The notes under the pieces: generated by a model | What the model saw: only the letters and a program-made list of their open reading frames with translations | Told to the model about the DNA's origin: nothing | Database searches by the model: none | From: Niebla homalea | Lineage: Eukaryota; Ascomycota; Lecanoromycetes; Lecanorales; Ramalinaceae | NCBI GenBank assembly: GCA_019925105.1 | Contig: JAHGAU010000018.1 | Location: 806,001-870,000 of the forward strand | DNA: 64,000 nucleotides | Reading direction: 5' to 3' | Translations under genes and position numbers: made by a program | Part shown: positions 50,734 to 62,961 of the stretch, piece by piece | Numbering within the stretch: position 1 is the first letter of the stretch | Layout of the letters: the number at the start of each line of letters is the position of its first letter

Positions 50734-53700
50734 TATTAATTAATTAATTAATTAATTTATATTACGGATTTAGTTAAGTTAATTCCGGCGTTCCTTAATA
50801 CTCGGCCATTTAGCTTTATTAATAACCGTAAAAAACCCGATATTTATAACGTTAAGAATAAAAACCGGTATTTACTTAGTTTTTATTTACGTTTTAAGGG
50901 TTAAAAGTATTTACGGCTATTTAAAGAATAAGAATTTATTTATATATTTTTTTTAAGAAAACCTATAATATTACGATTAAATATATTAAAGGGTTATTTT
51001 TAAATTTATTGTTTTTTTATTACTTTATAAGTTTATTTAATATTAAAATTTTAAAATTCCGATTATATTATTAAATATCCTTACCGATATATATATTATT
51101 ATTACCTTATTTATATAACTTTATTAACCGATATAATATCGTTTTTTATATTATTTTAATATTTATAGCCTTTTAAGCCCTTTATTAAGTATAGTTTTTC
51201 CGCCGCTGCTTTTTACCCCCGGGTTAATAATAAGGTTTCTTAATTAAGTCTTTAATTATTTCCTTTATTTCTTTAATTAAGTTAAACTATAATAATAAGC
51301 CCGTAATTATTATAAATTTAACGGCCGCCTTAATACGCTTTTTATTAATAAATATTTAATAATAATTATTAATCTTTATTTTTTTAATTAATCTTAATTT
51401 AAGCTCCTTAAATAATAAATAAAAAATTAATATATATATAACGTTATACTTTTTATTATTTATATTTATAATTAACGTTAATCCAGTTATTAATATATAT
51501 AATAAAGAAAAAGTAAATTAAACCGTTTTTATTAATCCGAAGTTAGATTATTAACGCGTTATTATTTTTCTTTATAATTTTATAACGTTAAAGATACTTA
51601 TTAATAACCTTATTATTATTTAAAGTTAAATATTATTACCCTTAAGGGATTAATTCTTTATATTTATATTAACGCTTTATTTATTTTTTTATAATTTATA
51701 AAATAATTATTATTAACTTCGCCTTTATAGTTTTCTTTTCCTCCGTTATTCTCGCTTTATATAAAAGTTTATATACTTTTACGTTAACTTCTTAAATATA
51801 AGTTAAGTTAACCTTTTTTTTAGTTTATTCTAGTTTAATTCCTATAAAAAAAAATATTATTTTTCCGCGTTTTTTTATTTAAAGCTTTTTATAATTCTGG
51901 CGAATACATTTATTTCCTATTAATATAATTAAGTTTATATTTTTTTTAAGTTTTATTTAAGTAATTATTTAATTTAAAGTTAACTTTATTAATAATATAA
52001 AGATTTCAGATTTTAATACCGGGATAAAAGTTACTTTATATATTTTATTTATTACTTTTAAGTATCGGTTTTAAACCTTTTATAATTATTAAACGGGCTT
52101 TTTCCTGTATTTAAGTATACCCTTAAGTACGTATTAAATAGCTACTGTATACATTATCGTAGATTTTATAACCGTTTAATAAACGGTTTTAACCTTTATA
52201 AAATAGTTTTTTACGTTGACACCGTAAGGTAAATAAGGCTCCTTTCTTATAAAACTATTTTCTTTTAGATTTTTTTTTATATAATCCTTTTAATCTAATT
52301 CCTTATTAATTTATAAGTTAAATATTTTAATATTAACTTCCGGTTTTATTATTATATTACTTAAGTTTATTATAATTATTATATTATATAATTTCAAATT
52401 TTTATTATATAAATAAACTTATATTTATATAAAATAAATTAAGCTTTATATATTTTTATTTATTATAAATAAACTTTATAAGTTTATTTTAACTTTAAAT
52501 AATTTATATAAATAAATATATTATAGGCTAAGAGGTAAATATCGTTAATAAAGCCCTTTATTTAAACCTTTTATTTTAATTTTATTAAGTTTTTAATAAA
52601 CGGGCCGTTAAAGAATAAAAATAAGATTAAGGAAATAAATAACCCCTAGGGAATCCCTATTATTGTAAGCTTTATTATATTTATCTTTTATCTTAAATTA
52701 ATTAACGTCACTTAATTATTTAAAAAATTCTCTATTTAATTTATAAAAAAAGATAAAACCCCTTTTTTCCGTAAATTATTTAGTAACCTTTAATAATATA
52801 CTTTATAATATTTAAGGAAAAAAGACTTATAATATATTTTTTCTTATAACTTTATATTATATATACGTTATTAATTAAACCTTTAAGAGCCGTTTTTATT
52901 AACCGTTTTCTTTTTATTTTTATTTATTAATTAAAAAATAGCCTATATTTTTTTACGTAATTACTTAGGATCTTTATAATTATTATTTTTAAAGTTTTTC
53001 TTAATATATAAAGGAATATTATAAGTTTATATAATTTTATTTTTAAATAATTTAATTTAATTAACTTCTTAAGGATAATCGTTTTAATTTCCTTAAATTT
53101 ATAAAGATAATATCTTATATTAAAATAAGCTTAAAATAAATAAATAAAGATTTTTTTAAATAATAACGTTATTATAAATAGGAATTTATTTAATATACCG
53201 TTAAGTTTAAGGGCCTTATCCTTCTTTAATTTATTAATTATTTTAATTATTATTTTTTAAGTTATTATTTTATTTATTATTATTAATTTAAGATATACCT
53301 TATTATTAATATTTATTAAGTTAACTTCCGGTAACGGGGGAAAGAACGTTTTTTTAAAAGCTTTAATTTTACCGTTAAAGGTATTTATTATTATACCGTC
53401 TAGTCTTTTTAAGGGTAAAAACTTAAGGATAAATTTAAATTTCTTACTTTATTCCTTACCGTATTTTATTAACTTTTAAATATTATAAAAGGAAACCGTT
53501 AAGTTATATATTATAGCCTAGAAGTATATTTATTTAATCTTCCGGATAATTCTCTCTTTTTCTTTTTATACTTATTTTAATTATTAAAGCGTCTTCCGGT
53601 TTTTATATTTAATAATCTATTTTATAAGTACTTTTATTTTTATAATTATTTTAATATATTCTTTATTTTAATAAGTTTTAACTCTTTAAGACGGCTTTAT

Positions 53701-56700
53701 TATTAAGATTATAACGTTAATTACTTTATTTAAAGCCTTTATTATCCGTTTTATAAAACGGTTAATCTATCCTTTATTATTAAGCCGGGGGATCTCCGTT
53801 AATTAGGATATTATTTTTATTATTTTTATAAATATTTTAATTTCTTTAACCGTTTTTTATATTTATTTAAATAGTAAAAACGGAGTTACATTAACGGATT
53901 AATTCAAGGTTATTTATATCGGGATATAATTTAAATTATATTTTAAGTCCTTTCGGGGTCCGTATATTATAATTAAATTAATAATATTTTTTAAGTTAAA
54001 TATTAAGTTAATTATAGTTTTAAGTTTATAATATCTTTATATAATAATTTTTTTCGGCGTTAATAACGTAAAATTAAATTATATAATAATTATTAATAAT
54101 TTTTAAAATTTAATATAATTAATTATATAACCGTCTTCGTTTTATTAAACGTAATAAAGATTAAAATCCTTTATTAAAAAGTACTTATTAAATACGGTTA
54201 TAATATCCTTAAATAATAAGATTATAAAGGGTCTTTTCTTATTAATTAAAGGCGGATTATATATATTATAAATATTTAAATTATTTTTAATATCCCTTTT
54301 TATATAATTTAAAGTATATATAAATTTTTTCCGTAATAAATAACGTCCTAGCTATTTATATTTAACCTTTTATTAATAAAGAAATACGTTTATATTATCT
54401 CGTTATTTTTAAAGGTTAAATAAAAATTATTTCCCGGGTTAATTAAAAAGTAAATATACGGATTATACGGCGGCTTTTATATCGCTATAATATTAATATC
54501 TTTTACCTTTTTAAATTTAAATATTAATATTATAGCTTTAATTATTTCCTTACGTACGTTATATTATATTACCCTTAAAAGTATAAATATATTAAATATC
54601 GATATCCGTTAAGCTTTTTCTATTAATTTTTATTTATATAAATAGTTTCTTTTTAAGGTTAAGCGTTATTTATTTTAATTTTCTTATTATAATAATAATC
54701 CCGGTTAAGTAGCCGGCCTTAAAAGTTAATATTATTATAAGTTTCCTTTTTTTTATATTATTAATTATTACGTTTTACCCTTCTTTATTTAATAAGTTCC
54801 GTTTACGTTTTAAAATTATCTTTAATTATTTTATTAATTTAAATTTATATAAATTATAACGTTAAACCTTAACCGTTATCCTGATTTTTTTATATTAAGT
54901 TTCTTTTATTCTTATTATATACCGTAAGTTTTACGTTAAATAATTATTATTATTATACGCCGTATATTTTAACGCGATTTTCGTTAAGTTTTTTATTATT
55001 AAATTAACGTATTTATACGTATTATACCCTTTAATATATACTACGTATTTTATATTATTAAGGTACCTTATAATAATATATTTATACCCTTAATATTTAA
55101 AGTATTAATAAATATCCGCTATTTAATTTTAAGGTTTTATTAATTTAAAGGATTTACCTTTTATTACCTTTTTATCGAAAATATCGTTATATATTTTTAT
55201 TAATATTATATTTAAAATAATTATAAAATATTTCTTTATATAATTAAAGGTATTTAACCTTTTTATTATAAAGGGGAAACTATAATTAATAATCTTTAAC
55301 TTCAAATAAAGGACCGTATTCTTTTTCTTTATCCGTTTTAAAATAATTTCCCTTTCCTCCCTTATAAACTTTATTAAATATATCCCGTTTACTATAATAA
55401 TAAAGGATTGCCTTAATATTTTTACCGTTTAATACCGTTTTTTACCGGTTTATTCCTTTAATTTCTCCAGTTTTTTCCTCGTTTTTAATAAAATTATATT
55501 AAAAAGGATATTCCCTTTATAATTTATATATTATAATAATTTATTTTATTAATAATTCTCCTTTTATTTTAAACGTTTTTATTAATTATAACGGGTTTAT
55601 TTTTATTATTATATTCCTTTTTTTTTTTTACTTAATAATTATATAGTTATTATCCTCGTTTTCCTTAACGCCGCCGCCTTTTCCTTTACTTTTATTTTTT
55701 TATTATTTTTACGGCTTTTACTATTTAACTTATCCTTATTCCTTTCTTTAAAGTTTCCCCTATTGCTTTTTCATTTTATACGTATTTTTTTTATCTTTTT
55801 TCGCTTCTATTTATTAACGCTTTTATTATTGCCTTTTAAGCTCCGTATAACCTTTTTAATTCCCTTAAATTTCTCCTTATATTTACGTAAAAGTTTCTTA
55901 TTCCCCGTAATCCGATTTATAATATCGGTTAGGTTTTTAACGTAATATCCTTCCATATAATTATAAGGAGGCCGCCTTTTAACGTTTTTATTATTTTTTC
56001 TTTTTTTACTTTTCCCTTATATATTTAATAATTATTTCTTTTTATAGTTTATTCTTATTTACCTAGTATTTCCTTATTTTTACTTAGCTTTTTCTTAATT
56101 TATATATACTTAATAAGGCTTTTTACGCCATTATTAAATAAGCCGACCGTTATTATCTTTATTTTCTTTAATATAGTTACTTTCTTTTCCGTTATCCTTT
56201 TATTCTTTACCACGGGTACCCTTTTTATTACCTTTATTACCTAGTTTTCTTTTACTTAAGAGGTTATCGCCTTTATACTTTTTTTTTATACCCTTAATTT
56301 TAAGCTACCGTTTTTACTTTTTATTAACGCCTTCGTTTCCGCCCCTTAAAAGCCCCATAAACGTTCCGCCTCCCCCAGTTTTATTTTTACCTTTATATAA
56401 AAGTCCCTTACGCTTTTTAATCCAATTTATAATATTAATTAAGTCTTTAATATAATATCCTTTTATTTTACTATAAAGAATCCTTTTAAGGTTTTTATTA
56501 TTTCTTTTACCGCTTTTTCGCTTTTACTTATTAAGCGACGTATTATCTCCGTTTTTTATTTTTAATCTTTTAAGGTTTTATTTTCTTTATTAGCTTTATT
56601 TCCCTTTTATATACCCTTAATAATACTTTTACTATAATCTTCCCGTTTTTTCTTTCCGTTTATATTTTTCATTATTAATATTATACCGGCCTTCTTACCC

Positions 56701-57003
56701 TTTTATTTATTTATTATCTCCGTATTATTATTACGCGTTTTACGCGCTTTAATACGTATATTTTATTAACCTTAATTCCCTTATTTATTTTAAGCGTTAT
56801 CCGGTTTATTATTATTATATTACCCGTATATATCGTCGCCGTTTCTATTAATATAAATTACTTACCTATTTATTATTTTATGCTTAACTATTACGTTACT
56901 TTTACTTATTATACTTAATATATTTCCCTTACTATTATTAGAGTTATACGTATACGTATCGTTTTGGACCTTTAAGGTCCCTTTATTCGCCGCCATTTCT
57001 CTA
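50734..57003 (-). mobile_element. LINE-G: full-length but chimeric LINE
   Basis: The tail (TTAATTAATTAATT) is at 50,734 and the family 3' terminus follows. The RT begins near 53,260 and runs to about 52,150, the endonuclease lies about 54.6-53.85 kb, and ORF1 starts below 56,125. The copy is 6.27 kb, longer than D or C, because the stretch 56,125-57,003 does not continue the same ORF1. It is a second, divergent LINE 5' end in the same orientation. The extreme 5' end (minus strand from about 57,000: GGCGGCGAATAAAGGGACC) is the counterpart of GACGAATAACGGGACC in the other copies. All frames carry RIP stops. Confidence 0.85.
56125..57003 (-). mobile_element. Divergent 5' portion of LINE-G (second ORF1 copy)
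   Basis: Within this segment, 56,390-56,460 repeats the pattern of 55,885-55,960: both hold AAGT..CTTA...TTTATAATAT...TTAAGTCTTTAATATAATATCC-like text, so ORF1 sequence occurs twice in a row. This copy differs from the C, D, E and H 5' ends by more than RIP changes and keeps more GC (for example CCGCCTCCCCCAG). It appears to belong to another subfamily. Confidence 0.7.
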
Positions 57004-57489
57004 TACATAATATATAAAATCATTTAGACTATAAATATAATAAAATATAATTAAAAAATTAAATTTCTAAATAATATAAAATTTTTTATTATTTAAATAC
57101 TTTATTTTATTAATTAGTATTTTATAGTAAATATCCGGACCGGTTTTTTTTAAATAATTTAATTCCTTATTTTATATATATTAAATACGAAATTAAAATA
57201 TAAATTATATTTTATTTCCTTTAATTATATTTATTAATAATAATATTATTTAATTTATTTTTAATCTAAATAATAAATAAAAATCAAATTAATTTATTTT
57301 TATTAATTTAAAATTAAATAATTAATAATTTTCTAATAATTTTTTATTATTAAAAATAAATTTTAGAAATCTTATTTTTATTTAAACGTTAATACTTACG
57401 AGCTTAAGATATTACCGAAATCCTTTTCGGTCCCTAAAATATTTATTTAATAATAAGGTTTTTCAATATAAATACGTTATTTTTAAATA

Positions 57490-57990
57490 ATAACTATAAA
57501 AATATACGTAAATTAAATATTATTTTAAATAAAAAAGAAATAGTAAAAACTTTACTATAAAAGTAAAGTTTTTAAAATAAATATGGTTTTTTTAATTTAT
57601 TATAATAAAAGGATTAAAAAAACGGCCATCGCGTTAACTAAACTTTATTATTAAAGTAAGGTTTTTAAGGTAATTAGGGTTTTTATAATTTATTATAATA
57701 AAAGAATATAAAAAATAAATGTCGTATTAAGTAAATTTTACTATAAAAATAAAGTTTTTAAAATAATTATAATCTTTTTAATTTATTATAATAAAAGAAT
57801 ACAAAGAATAAATAATACGTTAAATAAGCTTTACTATAAAAGTACAATCTTTAAAATAATTATAATCTTTTTAATTTATTATAATAAAAAAATTTGGAAA
57901 ACGGGTATTATATTAAATATATTTTATTTTAAAAACAAAGTTTTTAAAGTAATTACGGTGTTTTTAATTTATCGTAATAAAGGAATATAA
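57490..57990 (-). repeat. Minisatellite array 2 (about 91-bp unit)
   Basis: Five to six units with the landmark TTTTTAATTTATTATAATAAAAG at about 57,588, 57,683, 57,775, 57,867 and 57,963. It is the reverse complement of array 1 units. Confidence 0.85.
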
Positions 57991-59959
57991 AAAATAAATA
58001 TTCTTTTATTTTATTATATTTTATATATATTTAAATATATATATATAAATTATAAAATTATATTAAAAAATTATGAAAATAAATATATATATATAAAATT
58101 TTAAATCGGCGAAAATTTTATAAAAACTAATAATAATAATAATGTAAATAATATATCCGAATAAATTAATAATATATTTAATATAAGGTATATTATATAT
58201 AAAAAGTTTATAATATTTAAAATATAAAAATATTAAAAAAAGAAACAAATTATTTATTATTTAGATTTTTATTAAATTTTAATTCTATAATTTAAATATA
58301 ATAATTCTTTTTAATAATAAAGAAGTTAAATTTATTAACCTTTATTAACTAGAGTAATATTTAAAATATAATTATAATCATATATAATTATTTATTCGGG
58401 TTTAGTTTTTTATTCTTATTTTTTATTTGTAATTATTTTTATTTATTACCGGTTTTAACTATACTTTTTATTTTTAATTATTTAATTACAATAATTTTAT
58501 TACCGGGATAAGTTCGAATAATTTAAAAATAAAAATAAAAATAAAACCGATATTAATAAAATAAATAAAAAATGGAAATAATTTTAATATTATTTTTATT
58601 CGGCGGTAAAATAAAATTTCGGTTCCAATAATATTAATAATTTATTAACTTAATTTATTATTTAATAATATTAAAAACCTTAAAATATTTATTAAGTTAT
58701 TTATAATTAAATACGAACCTTTTTAAATCGAAAATTATTTTATTTAAAAATTACTTTTAAAATTTATTAATAATAACAATAAAATAAAAACGAATCGGGA
58801 ATTATTATTTAATTAATATAAATAATAATTTACTTTTAATAATATTTAACTTTACCTAAAAAAAATATATAATTATAGAATTAATTATTAAAAACTATAA
58901 TTTTAATTAATTTCTAATTTATATAAAGTATTTTTATTTTTATTTTATTAACGAATTTAACGGTAAATTATATATTATATAATAATATTATTGCTACGTT
59001 TTTCTTTAAAATTAATTTATAATAAAATAAATTTAATAATTCGTATTTTTTTAAAACTTCCGCCGTATATTTATATATAAAATTTATACCATTATTATTA
59101 ACTTAAATCTTAAGTTTATTATTTATTTATTTTAGGATTTTAAAATTAAAAACTTTAATTTTTTTATTAATTAAAATAAGAATAAGATAGTTTCTTAAAA
59201 AAAATCGGATTCAATATTATTGTTATTAATTTTAATTCTAAAATAAATATTTTTATATAACATTTTCTTATTGAAAAATTAATATTTAATTTTTTTAAAT
59301 AAACCGATAAATAATTAACTATTATATATTTTCCGTTTTTTTTAAATTAATTTTAAAACGTATATTTTAATAAAAAATAAGTTATATAAATCGATATTAT
59401 ATTATTGAATTCTAAATAAATATATCTATTTATTTAACTTAATTATTATATAAAACGATTAATAAAATTTAAATAAAATATTATTAAAAACAATAACATT
59501 TTTACCGAAATATATATTTATATTTTTAATATTTATAAAAGAATTATCAATAATTTCAATATAACTCTTATATTATATAAAAATTTTATTTTAAACTATG
59601 CATTTCGTTTTTTTAATTAATTTTATTTTTATTAATTAATTTTTAATATTAATATAAAAATATTTAAATATTTTTAATAAAATCTTAAAATAAGAATATA
59701 AAGTCCGGCTATTTAATAGAAATAGGATTATAATACTAAATAAAATAATATATAAAATAATATTATTTTTAAATAAAAATAAATATAAAAAGCCGTATAA
59801 AAAAATATCTTTTTTATCTTATTAATACTTTATAAAAAAATAGGTTTATTCTCGATAATACTCTAAGTTTTTAAAAATAATAATAAAAATCTTATATTAA
59901 ATATTATTAAATTTATTCAAATAAATTGATGGTTTTATTATAATTATATTAATATTATA

Positions 59960-60184
59960 TGAGTTGGAACACAGGAAGTATACGAATAGATTGCCACTCT
60001 CTGGACGGCCGTTAACATCCTCTACCTTAAGGGATAAAGGGTAAAGGCTTGGTGGATGCCGGTTTTTGCCCTGACGTTGTAAGTATCAGGTTTTTACGGT
60101 TACTAGTAAGGCTAAAAGGCCGCGTATTAAGGAACGCCGGAATTAGCTTAGCTAGATCCGTAGTATAAATCAATCAATCAATAA
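59960..60184 (+). mobile_element. LINE-I: 225-bp LINE 3' stub, almost free of RIP
   Basis: This is the last 225 bp of the LINE family, ending in three AATC repeats. A 14-bp duplication ATATTAATATTATA lies at 59,946-59,959 and 60,185-60,198. The left arm of the inverted repeat has the empty site. It keeps GC-rich runs such as CTCTGGACGGCCGTTAAC and GGCTTGGTGGATGCCGG, with intact TG and CA, making it the best view here of the unmutated 3' end. Being so short, it may have been overlooked by RIP, or it may be recent. Confidence 0.93.
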
Positions 60185-60610
60185 ATATTAATATTATAAT
60201 TTCTTTTTTTAATAATAAGCCGATTAGTTTTAAATATTGTTTAAATATATTAATTTATAAACAAATTAATATTTATTAACTTTTTATCGGTTTACGCGAG
60301 CTTTAAATCGATAAAATAAAAATTATAATTGTATTTTAATAGATAATCATAATCGGTTTATTATGTTTTTAAACATTCAATGCGGATTTAAAAATTAAAA
60401 TTATTATAAAAAAGATTTTTAAGTTAATCTTAGATTTTATTAATATTATTAATATATTTTTAAATCGTAAAAAAAGTAAAAGACTATTTTCCTACTATAT
60501 TTAATATATACGTTATGGTTTTAATAAAATTGGTTATTTATATATCGTTATTATTTAAAAAAGAAAAAAATTTTTATATATAAATTTGAAATTATTATAA
60601 TAAATATTAT

Positions 60611-62961
60611 TTAAACTCTTTAAATATTCGAATAACGTTTTTTTTCCCTTAAATAAATAATAAATATAAATAATAAAAAATATTAATTAAAAGATTAATT
60701 TAATATATATATTTAATAATAACAAAAAATCGTTTTTCCGTTATATTTATTTATTATCCCGTTATTAATAAGTAAAGAAACAGTTTTTATTTATATAGAT
60801 AATAACAAAAAAAACTTTAAGAAATCCCCGTTTATAATTTTCTTTATTTCGGCCGTTATTTATTATATATATAATAATAGCATTCTTAATATTATATAAA
60901 ATATAAATTATATTTTATTTAATAATAATTATAAAAATACTATTAAAATTATTTTATAAGGATAATAACTCGGTTTTAACGAAATTATTAATATAATTAG
61001 GGTCGAACTATTCTTCGGGATATACGACAAAAAAAATATAAATATAGGATAAACCGCGTTTTTAATATTTAATCGTTTATATTTATTTAATATAATAATT
61101 ATAATAATAATCGAAATTAAATACATTTAATTATTTTTTTATATTAAAAATATAATAAATTAAATTTAATTAATTAAATAATTTTTTTTCTAAATTAAAA
61201 TTTATACTAAATCTTAAAATAAAAGGAATTTATAATATAAATAATATAGATAATAGGCTTACCGAAATAACGTATAATATTTATAAAGTCTTAAAAAGTA
61301 GTTTTCGTAACCGACTTAATGAAAATTAATAAAGAAGATTTATAGTATTAATTTTAATAATATCTTTAGAAGTTTAAACGGTTTTAAATAGATTATATCA
61401 TTAATAAGTTTACTATTTTATTTATTCTTTCCGTTTATTGTTCGTATTTATCGTTTTTAATATTAATTTTTTCATAATAAGTATTTTCCGTAAAAATAAG
61501 TTTCAAGTTTTATAAAGTTATTATTTATTAAACTATTATTTATAAAAGGATAGTCGAAAATCTATATAACTTTTTTATTAATTATCCGTTTTCTTTTTTA
61601 AACGTTTATCGGCTTTAATAGCCTTACCATAGTATTTTTTTAATATTATTTTTCCTTTTTTTTTTTTTTTAAAAAATAAAATTTATTTTAAGTTAAATCA
61701 TAATTATTTCGAAAGATATATAAAAGAATATTAAGAAAAAGTTAATTCTTTCATTATATATATATTTTTTTTTTATTTACATTTTTTCCCTAGAAATTAT
61801 AAAATTTCTTAAAAAGTAATAATAATCTCTTTATAAAATAATAATTTTTAATAAATATTTTTTTTATAGATAAAAGTATCTTTTTCCGTTCCTTAATATA
61901 CTTATAATATAAAAAAGAAACAATAAAAGAAAAGTCATTATTTTTTTAATCTTATTTTCTTTTTTTAAACCGATTTATTATAGCTGTTTTTAGAAAATAA
62001 TAATAGTTTCCGTTTACGTTCTTTAGTCTTTAATCCTTTTAATCCGCTTTATTACCGGTAGTTCTTTTTTATCTTTAAGGTTTTAAATACCCGTTTTTCG
62101 GCGTAAATATTCTTAAATAATTTCCGTAAAATAAATTTAATATTAATATTTTATTTATTTTTAAAAATTTATATAATATTTTATATTTATTTATAAATCC
62201 TTTTATAACGAAAGGTTCAATTTATCGTAATTAAAACTTTTTAAAATACGGAATTAAGGCTTTTTTATAATTAATGGTTTTTCCTTTAAAAAGTTTTATT
62301 TTTTTATTTTTATTATATTTTTATCTATTTATTTTTTATTTTATCCGATTTCTTTTTTACCGTTTCTTTACCTTTTTATTGCTTTATTATATATTTTTGA
62401 ATTATTTTATATATTACTTTATTATATAAGAAAAAGACCGTTAATCGTTTCTTCCGTAATATCCGTATTATTACAACTTTTATAAAACTTTTATATTTTA
62501 AATTCGGTTTAATTTTAAAGAAAATATTAACCGGCGTATATCCGAAGTATTCGATATATTTTAAACTAATATTTAATTTATTTTTTTTATATCGATTTAA
62601 TTAAGTTTTATTTATTATTTCCTTTTTTTATAACGTTTTTTCTTTTTCGATTATAAATTTTAATTATATTAATAAATTTATGAATTATACTCGGACCTAA
62701 AATAAGCGTAATATTTATACGGTAAAACAAGTTATATATTTTATTATTAATAAATACTTTTCCGATATTTATATAGATAATTGAAAAAATTAAATAATAA
62801 TTTAAATGTTTATTTAAAATAATAATTGTATTTTAAATTAAGTATTTTTATATATAAAATAATTATATAAAGCGGGAAAAGTAATTAACAATATTAAAAA
62901 CGTAAAAAGGATAACGATCTAGAATATTATTTATTATTATTATTATTTAAGTTGATTTTTA
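60611..62961. other. RIP-type AT-rich region, element not identified
   Basis: No boundary repeat or known domain was found. On the minus strand two stretches keep traceable frames: about 61,126-60,929 (a 65-codon open frame with YPIFIFFLSYIPKNS) and about 62,560-62,350, where a frame reads SCNNTDITEETINGLFLI near 62,480-62,425. These look more varied than AT noise, so an old coding element is likely, but I cannot name it. The word GCTTTAATAGCCTTACCATAG at 61,613 resembles part of the GC insertion at 23.55 kb. Confidence 0.35.

Larger units (their letters stand above)
57400..60610 (-). repeat. Right arm of the 3-kb inverted repeat
   Basis: This is the reverse complement of 22,813-25,960, including the GACCGAAAAGGATTTCGG motif (complement near 57,430), minisatellite array 2, and the unknown low-GC sequence to 60,610. 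It differs from the left arm by the LINE-I insertion and by lacking the 70-bp GC insertion. An open frame on the minus strand at 58,063-58,248 is AT-rich chance sequence in this arm. Confidence 0.8.

Noticed and set aside
55763..55945. 60-codon open frame on the plus strand
   Set aside because: It lies antisense inside ORF1 of LINE-G. It is open because RIP-created stops fall on the sense strand of the LINE.
58063..58248. 61-codon open frame on the minus strand
   Set aside because: Ile/Tyr/Phe/Lys-only composition in an AT-rich arm; no sign of coding constraint.
22813..60610. Centromere
   Set aside because: AT-rich, repeat-filled and satellite-bearing DNA is compatible with a fungal centromere, but any RIPed AT-rich block looks alike. 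Chromatin data would be needed, so it is not called.
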